A stretch of 64,000 bases of DNA from Ancylostoma caninum (GCA_037903475.1 JBAJFG010000614.1:558001-622000), one strand, 5' to 3'. Counted from the stretch's first letter, positions 22,985-32,720 are shown. Made by a program: numbers and translations. The notes: generated from the letters alone by a model not told the origin.

Positions 22985-23115
22985 AGGCAAAACCCAATGT
23001 GTCAGTATTTTGCGGCAACGCTAGCCCTCGATTTCAATGCACCTCATGTAATCCGAAGCTATGCACTGCAATGAATCAGACAGAATATTGTCTCAGAATC
23101 ACCTATAGACTACCG
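22985..23115 (+). pseudogene. Cysteine-rich remnant, perhaps piggyBac-like C-terminus
   Basis: The frame reads FCGNASPRFQCTSCNPKLCT followed by AMNQTEYC. The spacing of cysteines (C, then CxxC, then C, then C) resembles the zinc-binding tail of piggyBac-type transposases. No DDE domain or terminal repeats were recognised around it, so this is a weak suggestion; a host exon or chance are alternatives. Confidence 0.2.
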
Positions 23116-23334
23116 AAAGATCTCCGGAATGACTTTGAAGGACAAGATATGCACCTATTGAGTCCTCTTAAACAAACAAGAACGGTCAACTTTTTTTTCT
23201 TTCATAATTTTTCAGCCTTTCTTTCTCCTCCACTTCCACACATATTAAGATACGCCTTACGGGAATGAAAGTAAATAAATCCGCCTAAATATGAAAGCAT
23301 AAAAATTGAGCAACAGAAGGAAAGCTGGCAAAAC

Positions 23335-23635
23335 ATTGTTCCGGTAAGCCCAAATCAGAAAAGGCATTTCATTAAGACAGCCGAGAGGAATTATTTGAAA
23401 GTATTCCCGGCTAGCTACGAGGTGGCAGGGCTTTCTTTGGATCGTGGAGCGAAAGTCCTTGCGGATTCTTATAATCTCAGTTATTGTTCGAAAGGAATGC
23501 AATTCTGCTGGATTATCGGGGAGGATGTGACACATTGAACGGTTACTAAATTGGTGAACAAAGTTGTGCTTGAGCTGAGTTACAAAACTTTGAACTGGAG
23601 TGTCCATTATGGCAATTAGTTTTGCAACAATCTGG
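23335..23635 (+). mobile_element. 5'-truncated mariner relic
   Basis: The right end GGCAATTAGTTTTGCAACAA then TCTGG, followed by TA at 23636-23637, matches the right terminal repeat of the fuller mariner at 25936-28188. The upstream 250 bp align with the C-terminal transposase part of that element (ERNAILLDYRGGCDTLNGY against RHAILVESIDY and GSIDLNGC) with stops and frameshifts. No left end was found. Confidence 0.6.
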
Positions 23636-23637
23636 TA

Positions 23638-24780
23638 TTTCGATACACTGCGGCTGCCGTGTACGTAAGGGGGAGGGGCAGTCAGCATAGCATGTGAACG
23701 AACCACCACGCATGGTAAACTACCCTCACCTTCGCCCGTCTGTCAATATACGTACACAACCGCGTCAAGTGGAGATCATTCTAAATGGCTTTTTGGAAAA
23801 GTTTGTCGTTCCGTGGAGGGATCCACTGGGTTGGTGAATATTTACACGTGATATGACTCCATTTAGCTATCAGTTTGTTCCTGTCATTTTGGTCACAGTT
23901 AACCCTGACACGCAAACACGTTGGATAGTTAACCCTGTCAAGCCAAAAATGTCGAATTTTCCGCAGAATCATGCAAACAAAGGAAGAACCGTTGACTTTG
24001 AAAACAACAAGGTCAATGTCGTCTAAGCACTCAGCATACCAGGTGTGAAGTCCGAAAAGATGATGTGGTCTTTTTGTAGAACGGAGCCATCCATGAAAAT
24101 CTGCTTTCAGCTCCGAGGCTTGGCAAAATCAACTGCGATTCGGTGGTCTACCCTCCAGCGAAGAGAACAGTACTGAAAACAATTGGCTGCCGTTATGCTT
24201 GCCACGAAAACTCCCTCACAAACATCTCTGCATGAATTGTTCAGCATTCTGAAAGAGGCTTCATCTCAATTTTTGTGTCCGTCCATTCTTTCCCTTTTTA
24301 AGGTTCAAACAAGAAAGGACAGAAATGAGGAGCGAAGAAAGCTATCGAAAAAAAAGTTATCTCAATCACAAATGACCGGGATTAGAAATGGCATTGCGCG
24401 CCTGTCTTAAAAAAACAGCGTGATAAATTTCGCTGCATGCCACTGATGCCACCCCAATGTTATATGCCGGAGTGAAAGTCGATCTGATGGGGACGCAGTG
24501 TTTCTTCTACTCCTTGCTGGGCTGATCTTTTTTAAATCGCTGTTTTCAAATGTATTTTCCTAAGAATCAAATGTTGATCCTAAAGGTGGACCAGTGATTA
24601 TGAGTCAAGCCATTGGACCGTATGTCATAGCTACGCATCTTAAATCATTCTAGGATTAGATGATTTCGCTGACTGCCGCAGAGATTAGGTAGTAATATCC
24701 ATGAACCCATTGTTGCCTTACATTCTGCGCAAAACCTTTGAGCTAATCCCAATGATCGTACATCAAATTTGTTAAGATGC
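23638..24780. other. No gene recognised
   Basis: Short open frames; one at 24183-24410 begins plausibly (TSLHELFSILKEASSQ) but has no splice or domain support. Confidence 0.4.
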
Positions 24781-24784
24781 GCAG

Positions 24785-24925
24785 GTGCGCGCGAAAACCA
24801 AAGCCCACACCTCGAACTTCGTTCTCGAAATCGTCACCCTCAACCCCTCGGGCCGCGCTGGCGGCGAAAACAGTCTCTCCTCCGATCTTTTCCTTTTTTG
24901 TCTATCCCGCCTTGCACCTCATAAG
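24785..24925 (+). other. GC3-rich open segment of unknown nature
   Basis: From about 24788 the frame reads RAKTKAHTSNFVLEIVTLNP and then GRAGGENSLSSDLF. Nearly every codon ends in C or G in an otherwise AT-rich neighbourhood. The reverse strand is also open. It lies about 60 bp from MITE copy 2. It could be an exon, a fragment of a repeat, or chance; no domain was recognised. Confidence 0.25.
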
Positions 24926-24981
24926 CCAATGTCGGTTGTTTTTTTAGCTGTCTCATTATACCGACCTCCACCACTTACGTA

Positions 24982-25251
24982 CAGTGGACGTCAATGACGG
25001 TGGCCCATCTGCGGCCTCGAGAAGGACGCCGCGCAAACGCGCCGCGCTTACCGGGATCGGCGTCCTGTGCTGCCGGAATGCTATTCCTAGGCGCCGTTCC
25101 TCCCGATTCGGTCGAAAATCCTTAAAACGGGTAGAAGAGCTGCTGGAAATAGCATAACAGCAGCAGAAAACATCGGTTATGGCGCGCGCGGCGCGGTTGC
25201 GCGGCGTCCTTCTCGAGGCCGCGGATGGGCCACCGCCATTGACGTCCACTG
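24982..25251. mobile_element. TA-flanked foldback MITE, copy 2
   Basis: 270 bp, flanked by TA at 24980-24981 and 25252-25253. The terminal inverted repeats start CAGTGGACGTCAATG and extend about 60 bp with very few mismatches, through GGTGGCCCATC, GCGGCCTCGAGAAGGACG and CCGCGCAA. The interior CAGCAGCAGAAAACATCGGT is shared with copy 1 at 8531-8793. The arms can pair over most of the length. No coding capacity. Confidence 0.85.
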
Positions 25252-25369
25252 TACGTGTGAAGGTTTTTTGATGTGTACATTCGGTGCTTTCTTCTGTTCA
25301 TACCTAATTCTTCTCAGTTTTGTTCGTTTAGTTTGAACCGATTAAAGAAGTTTTCACTCTCCGTGTATT

Positions 25370-25909
25370 TTATGGTAGTCTCGGGCGAAAGACCCAAACA
25401 TTTCTTCTATCGTGACCACAAGACGTCGCGCTGCAATCGCACTTGTGAAAGAGAATAAAATCAACTAGGCAACACCTCGACTTAGGGGTACTCGGACGTT
25501 GCACTGCGGAGCAGCTTATGTTCTTGTTCATTGGCTTCTTGTGCGTTCTATGGCTGATGGATGATGACACAATCTGTTGGATAAAAATGTAGCCAAAACG
25601 ATGAAGCTTCTTTGGCACGGCGCTCCCATTAAGGTGTTCACTTTGGAGATGCATGTGAGTTCTACTGTTGTGTGGGTTCTGCTGTTCTTTTGTTATTGCT
25701 CGCTGTGTACGAAACTGATTTTGCTCAAGAGTTTGATCTTTGGCGTCTTTGCCACGTTCGTATACAGCAAAAGCACGACGTTCTGCTGGACCGATTTCAT
25801 CTCGGGACCCATTAGCTACTTTAGTAACTGCTGTTCATGGCTCCTTGTCTCGACCGAAGGTACGGCCTTTCAACGCGCTGTTCTTGGTGCGCGGGTCTAA
25901 CAAGTGTTT
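25370..25909 (-). pseudogene. Unrecognised minus-strand open frames with an apparent frameshift
   Basis: One frame near 25840-25909 reads PAHQEQRVERPYLRSRQG. A second from about 25835 downward reads VTKVANGSRDEIGPAERR, then AFAVYERGKDAKDQTLEQNQ, and runs to 25370. The two would join after a one-base shift. Composition is hydrophilic and protein-like, but no domain was recognised. The plus strand is also open over part of it. It sits directly beside the mariner left end. Confidence 0.28.
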
Positions 25910-26120
25910 TGTAGAAGCTACTGGATCGCGTTATATGAGGTTGTTGCGAAATTACTTGCTTTGGGGTATGCTCACTAGAACCTTTCTCTTCTGCCCAATT
26001 TGAGCAACTTCAGCCCAATTTATGTGACCTCCTGATAGGGCTTTTCCTTCTCTTTCGAATGCAGCTTGAATATTCTGGCTAGCTCTTTTCTGAGGGTTTT
26101 TGTGAAGTCGCGAACAAATC

Positions 26121-26348
26121 ATGAGCCGACGTGATTTTCGGGTGATTATGGTTCATGACTTCAAACTCGATCACTCTTTGTCGGATGCTTGCGGTGATCT
26201 TGCATTTGTTTTGGCTTCGAATCGCCTTCCAAATGGGCAGCGAGCTATTCGGTCGCAAATTTTTCTTCCGTCGATTTTGATCCCCAAAGCAACCACGGTC
26301 GTGACCACAGGTTGTTCTCTGACGATCAAGCGTTGAGAAGTCGTGGAA
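26121..26348 (+). pseudogene. Mariner transposase, N-terminal part
   Basis: The start MSRRDFRVIMVHDFKLDHSL matches the first helix-turn-helix of mariner transposases. After a frameshift near 26200, a second frame reads NFSSVDFDPQSNHGRDHRLF followed by SDDQALRS. This corresponds to the family segment that normally reads like F.SGDF.LED.PRSGRP and DD.ALR. The frame is then split by the inserted element. The broken state makes it non-functional. Confidence 0.65.
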
Positions 26349-27305
26349 CACTGTATTACAAATCTCAAACCGCATAAAGTTGACACCATAATGGCGGGAC
26401 CCGCGCGCGCTCGACAGAGTCCGCCCTTTAAATTATCATGCTTGCGCTTGTGCGGGCGACATGTGCACCTCACCCTTTAGCGTTTTTGGGGTGTAGGAGA
26501 AGCGAATGAAGTGAATGTACGCCATGTTCTAGGAAACCATGTTCTACGAAACTTTTGTTGTTTGTAGCGATTTCCAAAACGTCATATTCAATACCCAACA
26601 ATCTCCGTTGCTTTCACTTTCTGCCGAAGAAATCTCAACTTTTCGTATATTATTGTTTGTTTGTCTAGTTTGTGTTAGATGATCGATGACTTAATAAAGA
26701 TTCTAGAGTGAGCGAGGAGCACGAAGAGGAGGAATGCTTGATTTCAAAACGAAAAAATTCATGAAAAACGTGAAAGAGCCTATCAAAATGTCTCAATGAG
26801 AAGCACTCAGTGAGGCATTAGATCCGAACGTGGAAAAAAATCATCTTTGAATGGTGATCTCACAGATGAAACGTAGTTCTGTTTAACTACACGTTCACGT
26901 ATTTTGTAGGCATCAGAATAAAAGAAAGATCGGAAACATCACAAGGAAATTCATTTCCATCCAACGAAAAACTGCAAGAAAGAGTTTTCATGGAATGCCA
27001 AGTCCAGTATCCAATGCTAGAATGAGCCACCTAAATCAGTACGAGCCCGAGAACATCTGCACGAAAAAGAAGGAAACGTTGTGTATCGCTTAGCCTGAAA
27101 AGAAAAAGAATGGATAGAAAAAGGTGTCCGTCATGTGTCTTCATCACTTCATTCGCCTAATTTGACATGAAACAGCCTGAAAAAAGAAACCTACTTCAAT
27201 CGCTTCTCCTACACCTCGGACTCTGCCGAGCGCGCGCGGGTCCCGCCGCGCGCGCTCTCCGATTACGGTGTCAACTTTATGCGGTTTGAGATTTGTAATA
27301 CAGTG
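26349..27305. mobile_element. 957-bp non-autonomous DNA element with 8-bp duplication
   Basis: The perfect 8-bp duplication TCGTGGAA lies at 26341-26348 and 27306-27313. Terminal inverted repeats start CACTGTATTACAAATCTCAA and ACCGCATAAAGTTGACACC, about 39 bp without mismatch, and the similarity extends inward through GGCGGGACCCGCGCGCGC and GTAGGAGAAGCGA. An 8-bp duplication suggests a hAT- or Merlin-type mobiliser; the CACTG ends do not settle which. No open frame of note lies inside. Confidence 0.85.
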
Positions 27306-28150
27306 TCGTGGAACCTAATCCGGGTCCAACCATTTGGACTTTGAGGGCAGGGATGGAGGCTCACTATGCTACAGTTTCAAAACATTTGACTTCAATCGAC
27401 ATGACAAGAAAGGTGCGGAAGTGAACACCCCATGATCTGACGGATGACCAGCGTCTCACCCGCTGTGTCATCTTTTCTAACTTAATTTCTCGCCTCAAAA
27501 CTACCCATTTCTACACCGCGTAACAGCTATCAATGGAACTCGGTTCCTGTACGAGTAAAAGAAACGTGAATTCGTTTCGGTAGACACTTCCTCCCATCTC
27601 CAACTTTTTCTAAATCAAGTCTTCGCACAAGGGAGGTTGTGTCAGGAGTGTGGCGGTGCTGTAAGAGTGTCATCTACTGCAGTCTTCTCCAACCTAGTCA
27701 AGCACTAAAATCAGAGTCCTGGTATTGTAATTCCGAGTTGATACCAGCAAATCTGCTATAGATGTGGTCGGCAGTAGCGAACAAAACCTGATTTCCCCCT
27801 TTTCCAAAGCAACGTTAAGCCTCACTCTCCAAAATTCACACGACGAAACTGACGTAGTAAGGCATCAAGGCTCTCGCTCATTGACCTCATTCCTCAGACC
27901 GTTACCCCACTGTACGTCTTTTTTCCGAGCTCCAGATGCAATCTTGCGACAGCAGCAGATTGCTGATCTGGAGCATGCTGAAATCGCCTTCCAAAAGTTT
28001 GCGGATCCTTGTGATCTCGGTTTTATGTGGTGGAGGCATGCAATCCTCGTAGAATCTATTGATTATATTGAGGGAGGATCTATTGACTTGAACGGTTGTT
28101 GAAGCGATGAAAAAAATTGTGGTTGAGCCGAGTTTAAACACTTTGAACTG
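27306..28150 (+). pseudogene. Mariner transposase, middle and C-terminal parts
   Basis: After the insertion the frame resumes with TNPGPTIWTL and MEAHYATVSKHLTSIDMTRK, then TPHDLTDDQRLTRC, matching the second DNA-binding helix region and the WVPH-like linker of mariners. Later fragments in shifting frames read VWRCCKSVIYCSLLQPSQAL (the VWW..G.I.Y..L.P.. region) and ADLEHAEIAFQKFADP followed by GSIDLNGC near the C-terminus. Multiple stops and shifts show long decay. The catalytic aspartates could not all be placed. Confidence 0.65.
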
Positions 28151-28190
28151 GTGGGTCTACTTCGGCAATTAATTTCGCAACAACCTAATA

Positions 28191-28560
28191 TTATCCATCA
28201 TACTGCAGAGATATTGTCTTGCGCTTCGATTGTTAACTTTAACAACACCTCTTCTGTCTCTAGTATGTAGAAAAAAATAAGTTGCACACTTTTTTTGGCA
28301 ATTTAGTCACTTTGCAGTACATCATTGTTTTTTCTCACTACTGAAGCTTTTCATTATGTGTAGCAAACGTACTGGTGAAATGGTTCTCGCGCAATAAAAA
28401 TTCTTGGAAAGTACTCATTCCCTGAGGAGCTGGGATCGTTGAACCGCTATCACTCCCCATATCTTTATTTCGCCTGCTTCACTTGGTTGTCGTTTTGTAC
28501 GCATGATTTTTGTTCGTAAATAACTTTATAAACTCAGCGTTCCAACTGCATCGACTTCAG
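28191..28560. other. No gene recognised
   Basis: AT-rich DNA between the mariner right end and the candidate gene. CATCGACTTCAG near 28548-28559 is an acceptor-like site just before the first candidate exon. Confidence 0.4.
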
Positions 28561-28569
28561 CGTTGTATT

Positions 28570-31129
28570 CTGTCAAATAAAATGACAGTCCACTCCGTTC
28601 GTCCTCCAGCAGCGCTCGCATCGAAGACGGCTCCTTGATCGCAAGGTTCAAGAAGCGAGTTTCTATCAAGAAAACCGACGCGAAACGGAGAAGACTCCAA
28701 CTCAAACCGCATTAGGCAAACGTGGGTTGTATGCTTTTGTTTTCGTCAGATCGGTTGCGCTCATGCCAATGACCAACAGGAGCAGAAGAAAGCCGAAAAA
28801 TCGTGGAAAATGCGAGATTTCGACAAGAGGAGATTCCGACAAACTTGGCCAAACTGGACCATTCTGCTGTGCTTTATGAGTACACGAACAGCTTTGCTGA
28901 ACTCTTCGCAAAGGAAGTAAGACACATTCTGTGCTATCGCGATAATGAAATAAATAAATGAATAAGTAAATTAACTTCATAATATTTCTACCACAGAGGC
29001 AGCGCGTCATGAGCGATGTTGACGATCGCTATCAGCTCAATTACACCACGCCTGAGATAGTAGACTCTCTACCTTCTACAATAAGAGCATCGATCTGTGC
29101 AAAATCTGAGGTTTGCCCTAATTAGGTAGCTCGCTTCTCAGTTGGTTCGCACGCACTGGGAACAATGGAATGTGATGCTCCACCAAGTGATGAACTCGGT
29201 GAGGGTGGACCAACGATCGTCACTGATGAGAGGTATGTCTACAGAGCTGGATTCAAGTCAGGAGTCAGTCACGTCGCGGCAGTAGCAAGGGCAGCCATTG
29301 AAACCTGATGAATAGCGTGCTAGCAGTGCGTCATGCAATGAACGTTCATCGTCAGCAGCTGAAATCGTCACATCTGCGCCGTCCCAGAGGATACTCTCTA
29401 GTTCTACACGCGGAATACAGCAAAACCCTCACGGGAATCCTTCGATAATGTTCAACCAAATTGCTACTCTGCTACACTGCTACTCTACTAGATCCACGCA
29501 GTATGCAGCCTTTATTTGAGAAAAATTTGTGTCTAAAAAAGAACTGAGTAATTAACCGACGCACGCCTTGTTCCCCTCCAGACCTCTGTAAAAGTGTTGG
29601 AAGCAGTGGCGCTCCCACCGAACATGAGGTCTTTTTCACTAAAGCATTAGTGACAAGTCAGTTTTTTTTGCAAACGTTTCGATGTAGGGGCTTATCTGTA
29701 TTTCAAGGCGGCAATATTCGAAGTTGGGAAGACTAAATGTGTTCAGGGCTCCATTGCGTGCTTACTGGCTTCATCTGATACCATGGTGAGGGATTTCGTT
29801 CGAACGGTCAAGGAGTTGTCGGACAGTGATAATGAGCTCAGCCACTATACTATGACATGCTGCACTCCGTTTTCTTACATATGGTATTTGCTGAGCAATC
29901 GTTAGTATTCTCCGAAGAGATGAGGTGGAGTTTACGCTTGTCACAGTGAATATCTTCCGCAATGCTTTCAGAACAGCTACTAATAATTTGACGGAAATAA
30001 CAGTTCAAACTATCGGCAGTAGCGTTTCTTCCTACTCAAAACGTTACAATCACCGAAGAGATCCAGTTCGTTCCTCAGGGAAAGGATCTGACGAAGGTAC
30101 TTGTAAAGTGGAAGAGATCCGGTCGCAGTTCGTCCGAGGACCACCTCACTCATTGCACAGGTTTAGTTTGACATTACCTGACGCGGGTCTGTGCTGTTTC
30201 AATCTAAATGATGCACATAGCTGAAGCTGTACTATATAGGTTCAGCTGAAGCTGTATGTACTATATAAGTTCTCACATAGGCTCGTGACACTGTGTAGAC
30301 TTTCAGCTCTACGCATGTATGCTGTTTGGAAAACGAGCGTGGTCCGATCGATTGAATTGTTCGCCAGACTACACAATTACTAGTCAGTTTGATCATGAAT
30401 TCACTGCTGCACCTAACAGGGATTTACCTAACCCTATCGCACTGGAGATTGTCTGCTGAAGGTCATCTTTCTAGGGCAGCCAGAATTGCACAGGACCGCT
30501 TTTGAGCTGGAGTGAGTGATGTAATGTCCTTGAGCATCTCTGCACTTCTCCCTAACACTGCCGTTATAGTGTTCAAGGACTGTAGCACCCTGCGTCGCCG
30601 TCGCTGGCGACGGTGAGACCGGTGCGCATCGATTGTGGGCGGGCTGTCGCGGCGGCCGCCGTCGCCGGCGACGGTGGCAGCCGATAATAGCGACTGCGAC
30701 ATCGGTGCCTATCGATTGGTCGCCAACATAATGTTGGCGACCAATCGATAGGCACCGATGTCGCAGTCGCTATTATCCGCTGAGTTGCCGCTGTCGTCGG
30801 CGAAGGCGACGCAAGGTGCTATACTCCTCGAGGAGTATAGCGGCTATCTAACTTTTCCAAACTTCTACCATAGTTTGGGACCGTCATGCTTGGAGAGGAG
30901 AACCCAACACGAATCTAGGCAGAGCTGCAAATTCCAACGAACAGTGACGCGCACGATAGCAGGAGACCGAGCTTTGTTAGTAATTAATAGTGTTTGTCAT
31001 TATCTACCTCATTTCCATTACTCGAAACTATTGACTTCATTTTACAGGGCAGATATTCGCCAATATTTCACAGAAGATGATCGCCTGCTGCCAGAGCCAG
31101 TGAGTCCCTCGGCTACACCTACAATCTAA
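28570..31129 (+). CDS. Candidate multi-exon host gene or pseudogene, unrecognised
   Basis: Several spliced-looking open segments lie in one direction. (1) 28581-28715, SSSARIEDGSLIARFKKRVS. (2) About 28780-28916, ENARFRQEEIPTNLAKLDHS then AVLYEYTNSFAELFAKE, ending at donor GTAAG. (3) 28997-29110, 38 codons in phase, with VMSDVDDRYQLNYTTPEIVD and SLPSTIRASICAKSE. (4) 29127-29232, after an in-frame TAG at 29123-29125, MECDAPPSDELGEGGPTIVT, ending at AG|GTATGT. (5) About 29320-29500, serine-rich. (6) About 29684-29883, YLYFKAAIFEVGKTKCVQGS then MVRDFVRTVKELSDSDNELS. (7) About 29999-30161, frame ambiguous. (8) 31048-31129, terminal exon. Segments 2 and 3 join in phase across an 80-nt intron; other joins are unresolved. 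The TAG in segment 4 means either a 31-nt intron (29111-29141) or a nonsense mutation. No domain was recognised. A foldback element lies in the last large intron. Confidence 0.42.
30585..30819. mobile_element. TA-flanked foldback MITE with giant palindrome
   Basis: 235 bp with TA at 30583-30584 and 30820-30821. The termini GCACCCTGCGTCGCC and, inverted, GCACCTTGCGTCGCC agree at all but one position. The interior is a string of hairpins such as CCGTCGCTGGCGACGG and a perfect palindrome (30683-30777). No coding capacity. It lies in the presumed last large intron of the candidate gene. Confidence 0.75.
30683..30777. repeat. Perfect 95-bp palindrome, 47-bp arms, one-base centre
   Basis: The left arm starts GATAATAGCGACTGCGACAT and the right arm ends with its exact complement. 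The centre base is 30730. Every base of the 47-bp arms pairs. Confidence 0.97.
30819..30840. repeat. Perfect 22-bp palindrome with XhoI-type centre
   Basis: CTATACTCCTCGAGGAGTAT followed by AG reads the same on both strands. It abuts the right end of the foldback MITE. Confidence 0.95.
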
Positions 31130-31994
31130 GTTAAAGCCATGTCATTGGATTAGAGTGTGACGGCGGCTCTAGTCTGCCACACTTCATTGCTATCTGTTTT
31201 TTTTTTCGCTATTAAATTTACTCTACTCGTGTTTTTTGTCACGACCTAGCTATATCACTGCAACACATTTTTTCACCGTTTTCAATTCTTTATAAGAGAT
31301 GCAAGAATTTCACGAGTGAGGTACGTTGGCGCTTCATTCTTTCCGCAGTTTTTGATTGCTGGGCTTTCCATCATATCAGCTGCGTGAAAAAATTTGAATC
31401 AGTTTCTGAAATTTTCCAACCATTTTTGACGGTTTAGACCATTTCGCTTTTTGAATCAATAATGAACTGCAATAATTTTGTAGATCTTTTCCCTCGATTC
31501 TTCTCGTGTCTACGAAATCTCCTAACATCTCCTGCCTTACCAAAACTGGTATCTCCTCCATGCCATATTGGACGTATCCTTTTTGGATCACTGGGAGTTA
31601 AATTTTTTTCGGTCTCTCTTGCCTTCCCCTGACTACGCCTCTAGAATGTAGGATCTTGACTTCATATGGAATCGCCCATTCCAAAATCTCGCCTTTGTTG
31701 CTCACTTAGCCGCAACCTCCAAGAAGAGAACGCCGCCACATTCCCGCATTTTTTGGTAATCTGCGACAAAAAAAAACTATCGTTTTTGATGACCTGCTCA
31801 CAAATCAAATTTGAGTCGTGGCTCATCCATGTTCTTGTAACTATACCTTAAATCCTACACTCTCCTTTGTTTCAATGCAAAAGTTGACCTTTCTACGTGC
31901 ATTCGCTTACCTCCTCGAACATAATTTTGGATTTATTCGAAATTTGTTTCGTTGCGCTACCGGTCCTCAGACTTGTTTCCTGAATTAATTGCAG
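31130..31994. other. Presumed 3' UTR of the candidate gene, then unannotated DNA
   Basis: A T-rich run and ATTAAA near 31212 could serve as a polyadenylation signal for the upstream gene. A minus-strand open frame at 31376-31591 (EEIPVLVRQEMLGDFVDTRR) looks somewhat protein-like but has no support. Confidence 0.35.
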
Positions 31995-32082
31995 CGTACC
32001 ACAATGGCTAGGCCCATTGCTATGTCTGACAACTTGTTGGCTGTTTCAGCAAAATTCCTCACAGTGGTATCAGATGAAGCCG
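31995..32082 (+). other. Possible internal exon, unrecognised
   Basis: Acceptor AATTGCAG at 31987-31994 and donor CCG|GTAAGC at 32083 bound an open 88-bp segment reading RTTMARPIAMSDNLLAVSAK and FLTVVSDEA. Both splice sites fit nematode consensus well. No neighbouring exon could be placed: the next 600 bp are a dispersed repeat with a MITE inside. No domain recognised. Confidence 0.33.
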
Positions 32083-32239
32083 GTAAGCGCTCGATGGAGC
32101 CTTGCACAGTTTTAATCTCCTCAACATCTCAACAGCCCAATCTCACCCACTTGAAACGCTTACAGATAAGCTCCAACATCAAAGCAGTAGCAAAAAAAAA
32201 ACTAGTTTGTCAACAATGCTTTAGTGAATTATTCTATGC

Positions 32240-32720
32240 AGCAGACATGGAGGGGGAGGGTGAGGAGCAGCACATGATTGCATGTTTTTACCATGAGGCT
32301 CAGTTATAGACAGCAGTGCTCGCGAGGATGCGAAGCTGACGGGACATTCAGCCGATGTTTTGTCATACTCAGATAAAAGTGCCGTGCGAGTGGGCCCAGG
32401 AAGAGCGGGTCGCAGCCATGTCGCAGCACGCCCGCTTGGTTGTCGCAGCCCGCTCGCACGCGAGCGGGCCGCGACAACAGCGGATAGCCCGTAGTACCGT
32501 GCCAGCGGGCCGCGATTACCGTGCCAGCGGATTGGGACAACCGTGCGAGCGGGATGCGACATGACTACCGCCCGCTCTACCGGGGCCCGCTCCCAGCCAT
32601 GTCGCGTCACACTCGATTGGGCTTTTGTCGAGTAGGTGCATAGAAGTAGTGGAGATTGGTGCATTCTGGATCCCGCGGTGAGACAGCGTCCTCTGCTGGC
32701 AGTCCCGCAGCCAGACAGGT
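32240..32720 (-). repeat. Dispersed repeat, copy with insertion (filled site)
   Basis: Inverted relative to 12780-12975. The shared blocks are split by the foldback MITE at 32368-32632, which sits exactly where the other copy reads CACCTATGACG. Confidence 0.7.
32368..32632. mobile_element. TA-target foldback MITE, 265 bp
   Basis: Flanked by TA at 32366-32367 and 32633-32634. Ends: CTCAGATAAAAG and, inverted, CTCGACAAAAG. The inner inverted blocks 32385-32424 and 32555-32595 share GCCATGTCGC and GGGCCC. A near-perfect 18-bp hairpin lies at 32439-32456 and 32461-32478 (17 of 18 pairs, loop CACG). Units of GCGAGCGGG with GCGACA recur inside. No coding capacity. Confidence 0.8.

Larger units (their letters stand above)
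25936..28188 (+). mobile_element. Mariner element, interrupted by a 957-bp insertion
   Basis: Ends: TGAGGTTGTTGCGAAATTAC at 25936 and, inverted at 28188, TTAGGTTGTTGCGAAATTAA, flanked by TA at 25934-25935 and 28189-28190. Removing the insertion at 26349-27305 and one copy of its duplication leaves about 1.29 kb, the usual size of a mariner. It encodes a decayed transposase in two parts, given separately. Known for the family: cut-and-paste transposition into TA sites by a DDD/E transposase. Confidence 0.82.

Noticed and set aside
25937..26473. Minus-strand coding region with a 59-nt intron
   Set aside because: The supposed intron contains the mariner terminal repeat and the plus strand carries recognisable mariner transposase segments, so these frames are antisense.
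28917..28996. LINE-like AAATAAATAAATG tail
   Set aside because: It fits better as an 80-nt intron between two in-phase coding segments; no LINE sequence precedes it.
32682..32713. Second exon downstream of 31995-32082
   Set aside because: It lies inside the dispersed repeat also found at 12.8 kb, so the apparent splice sites are probably coincidental.
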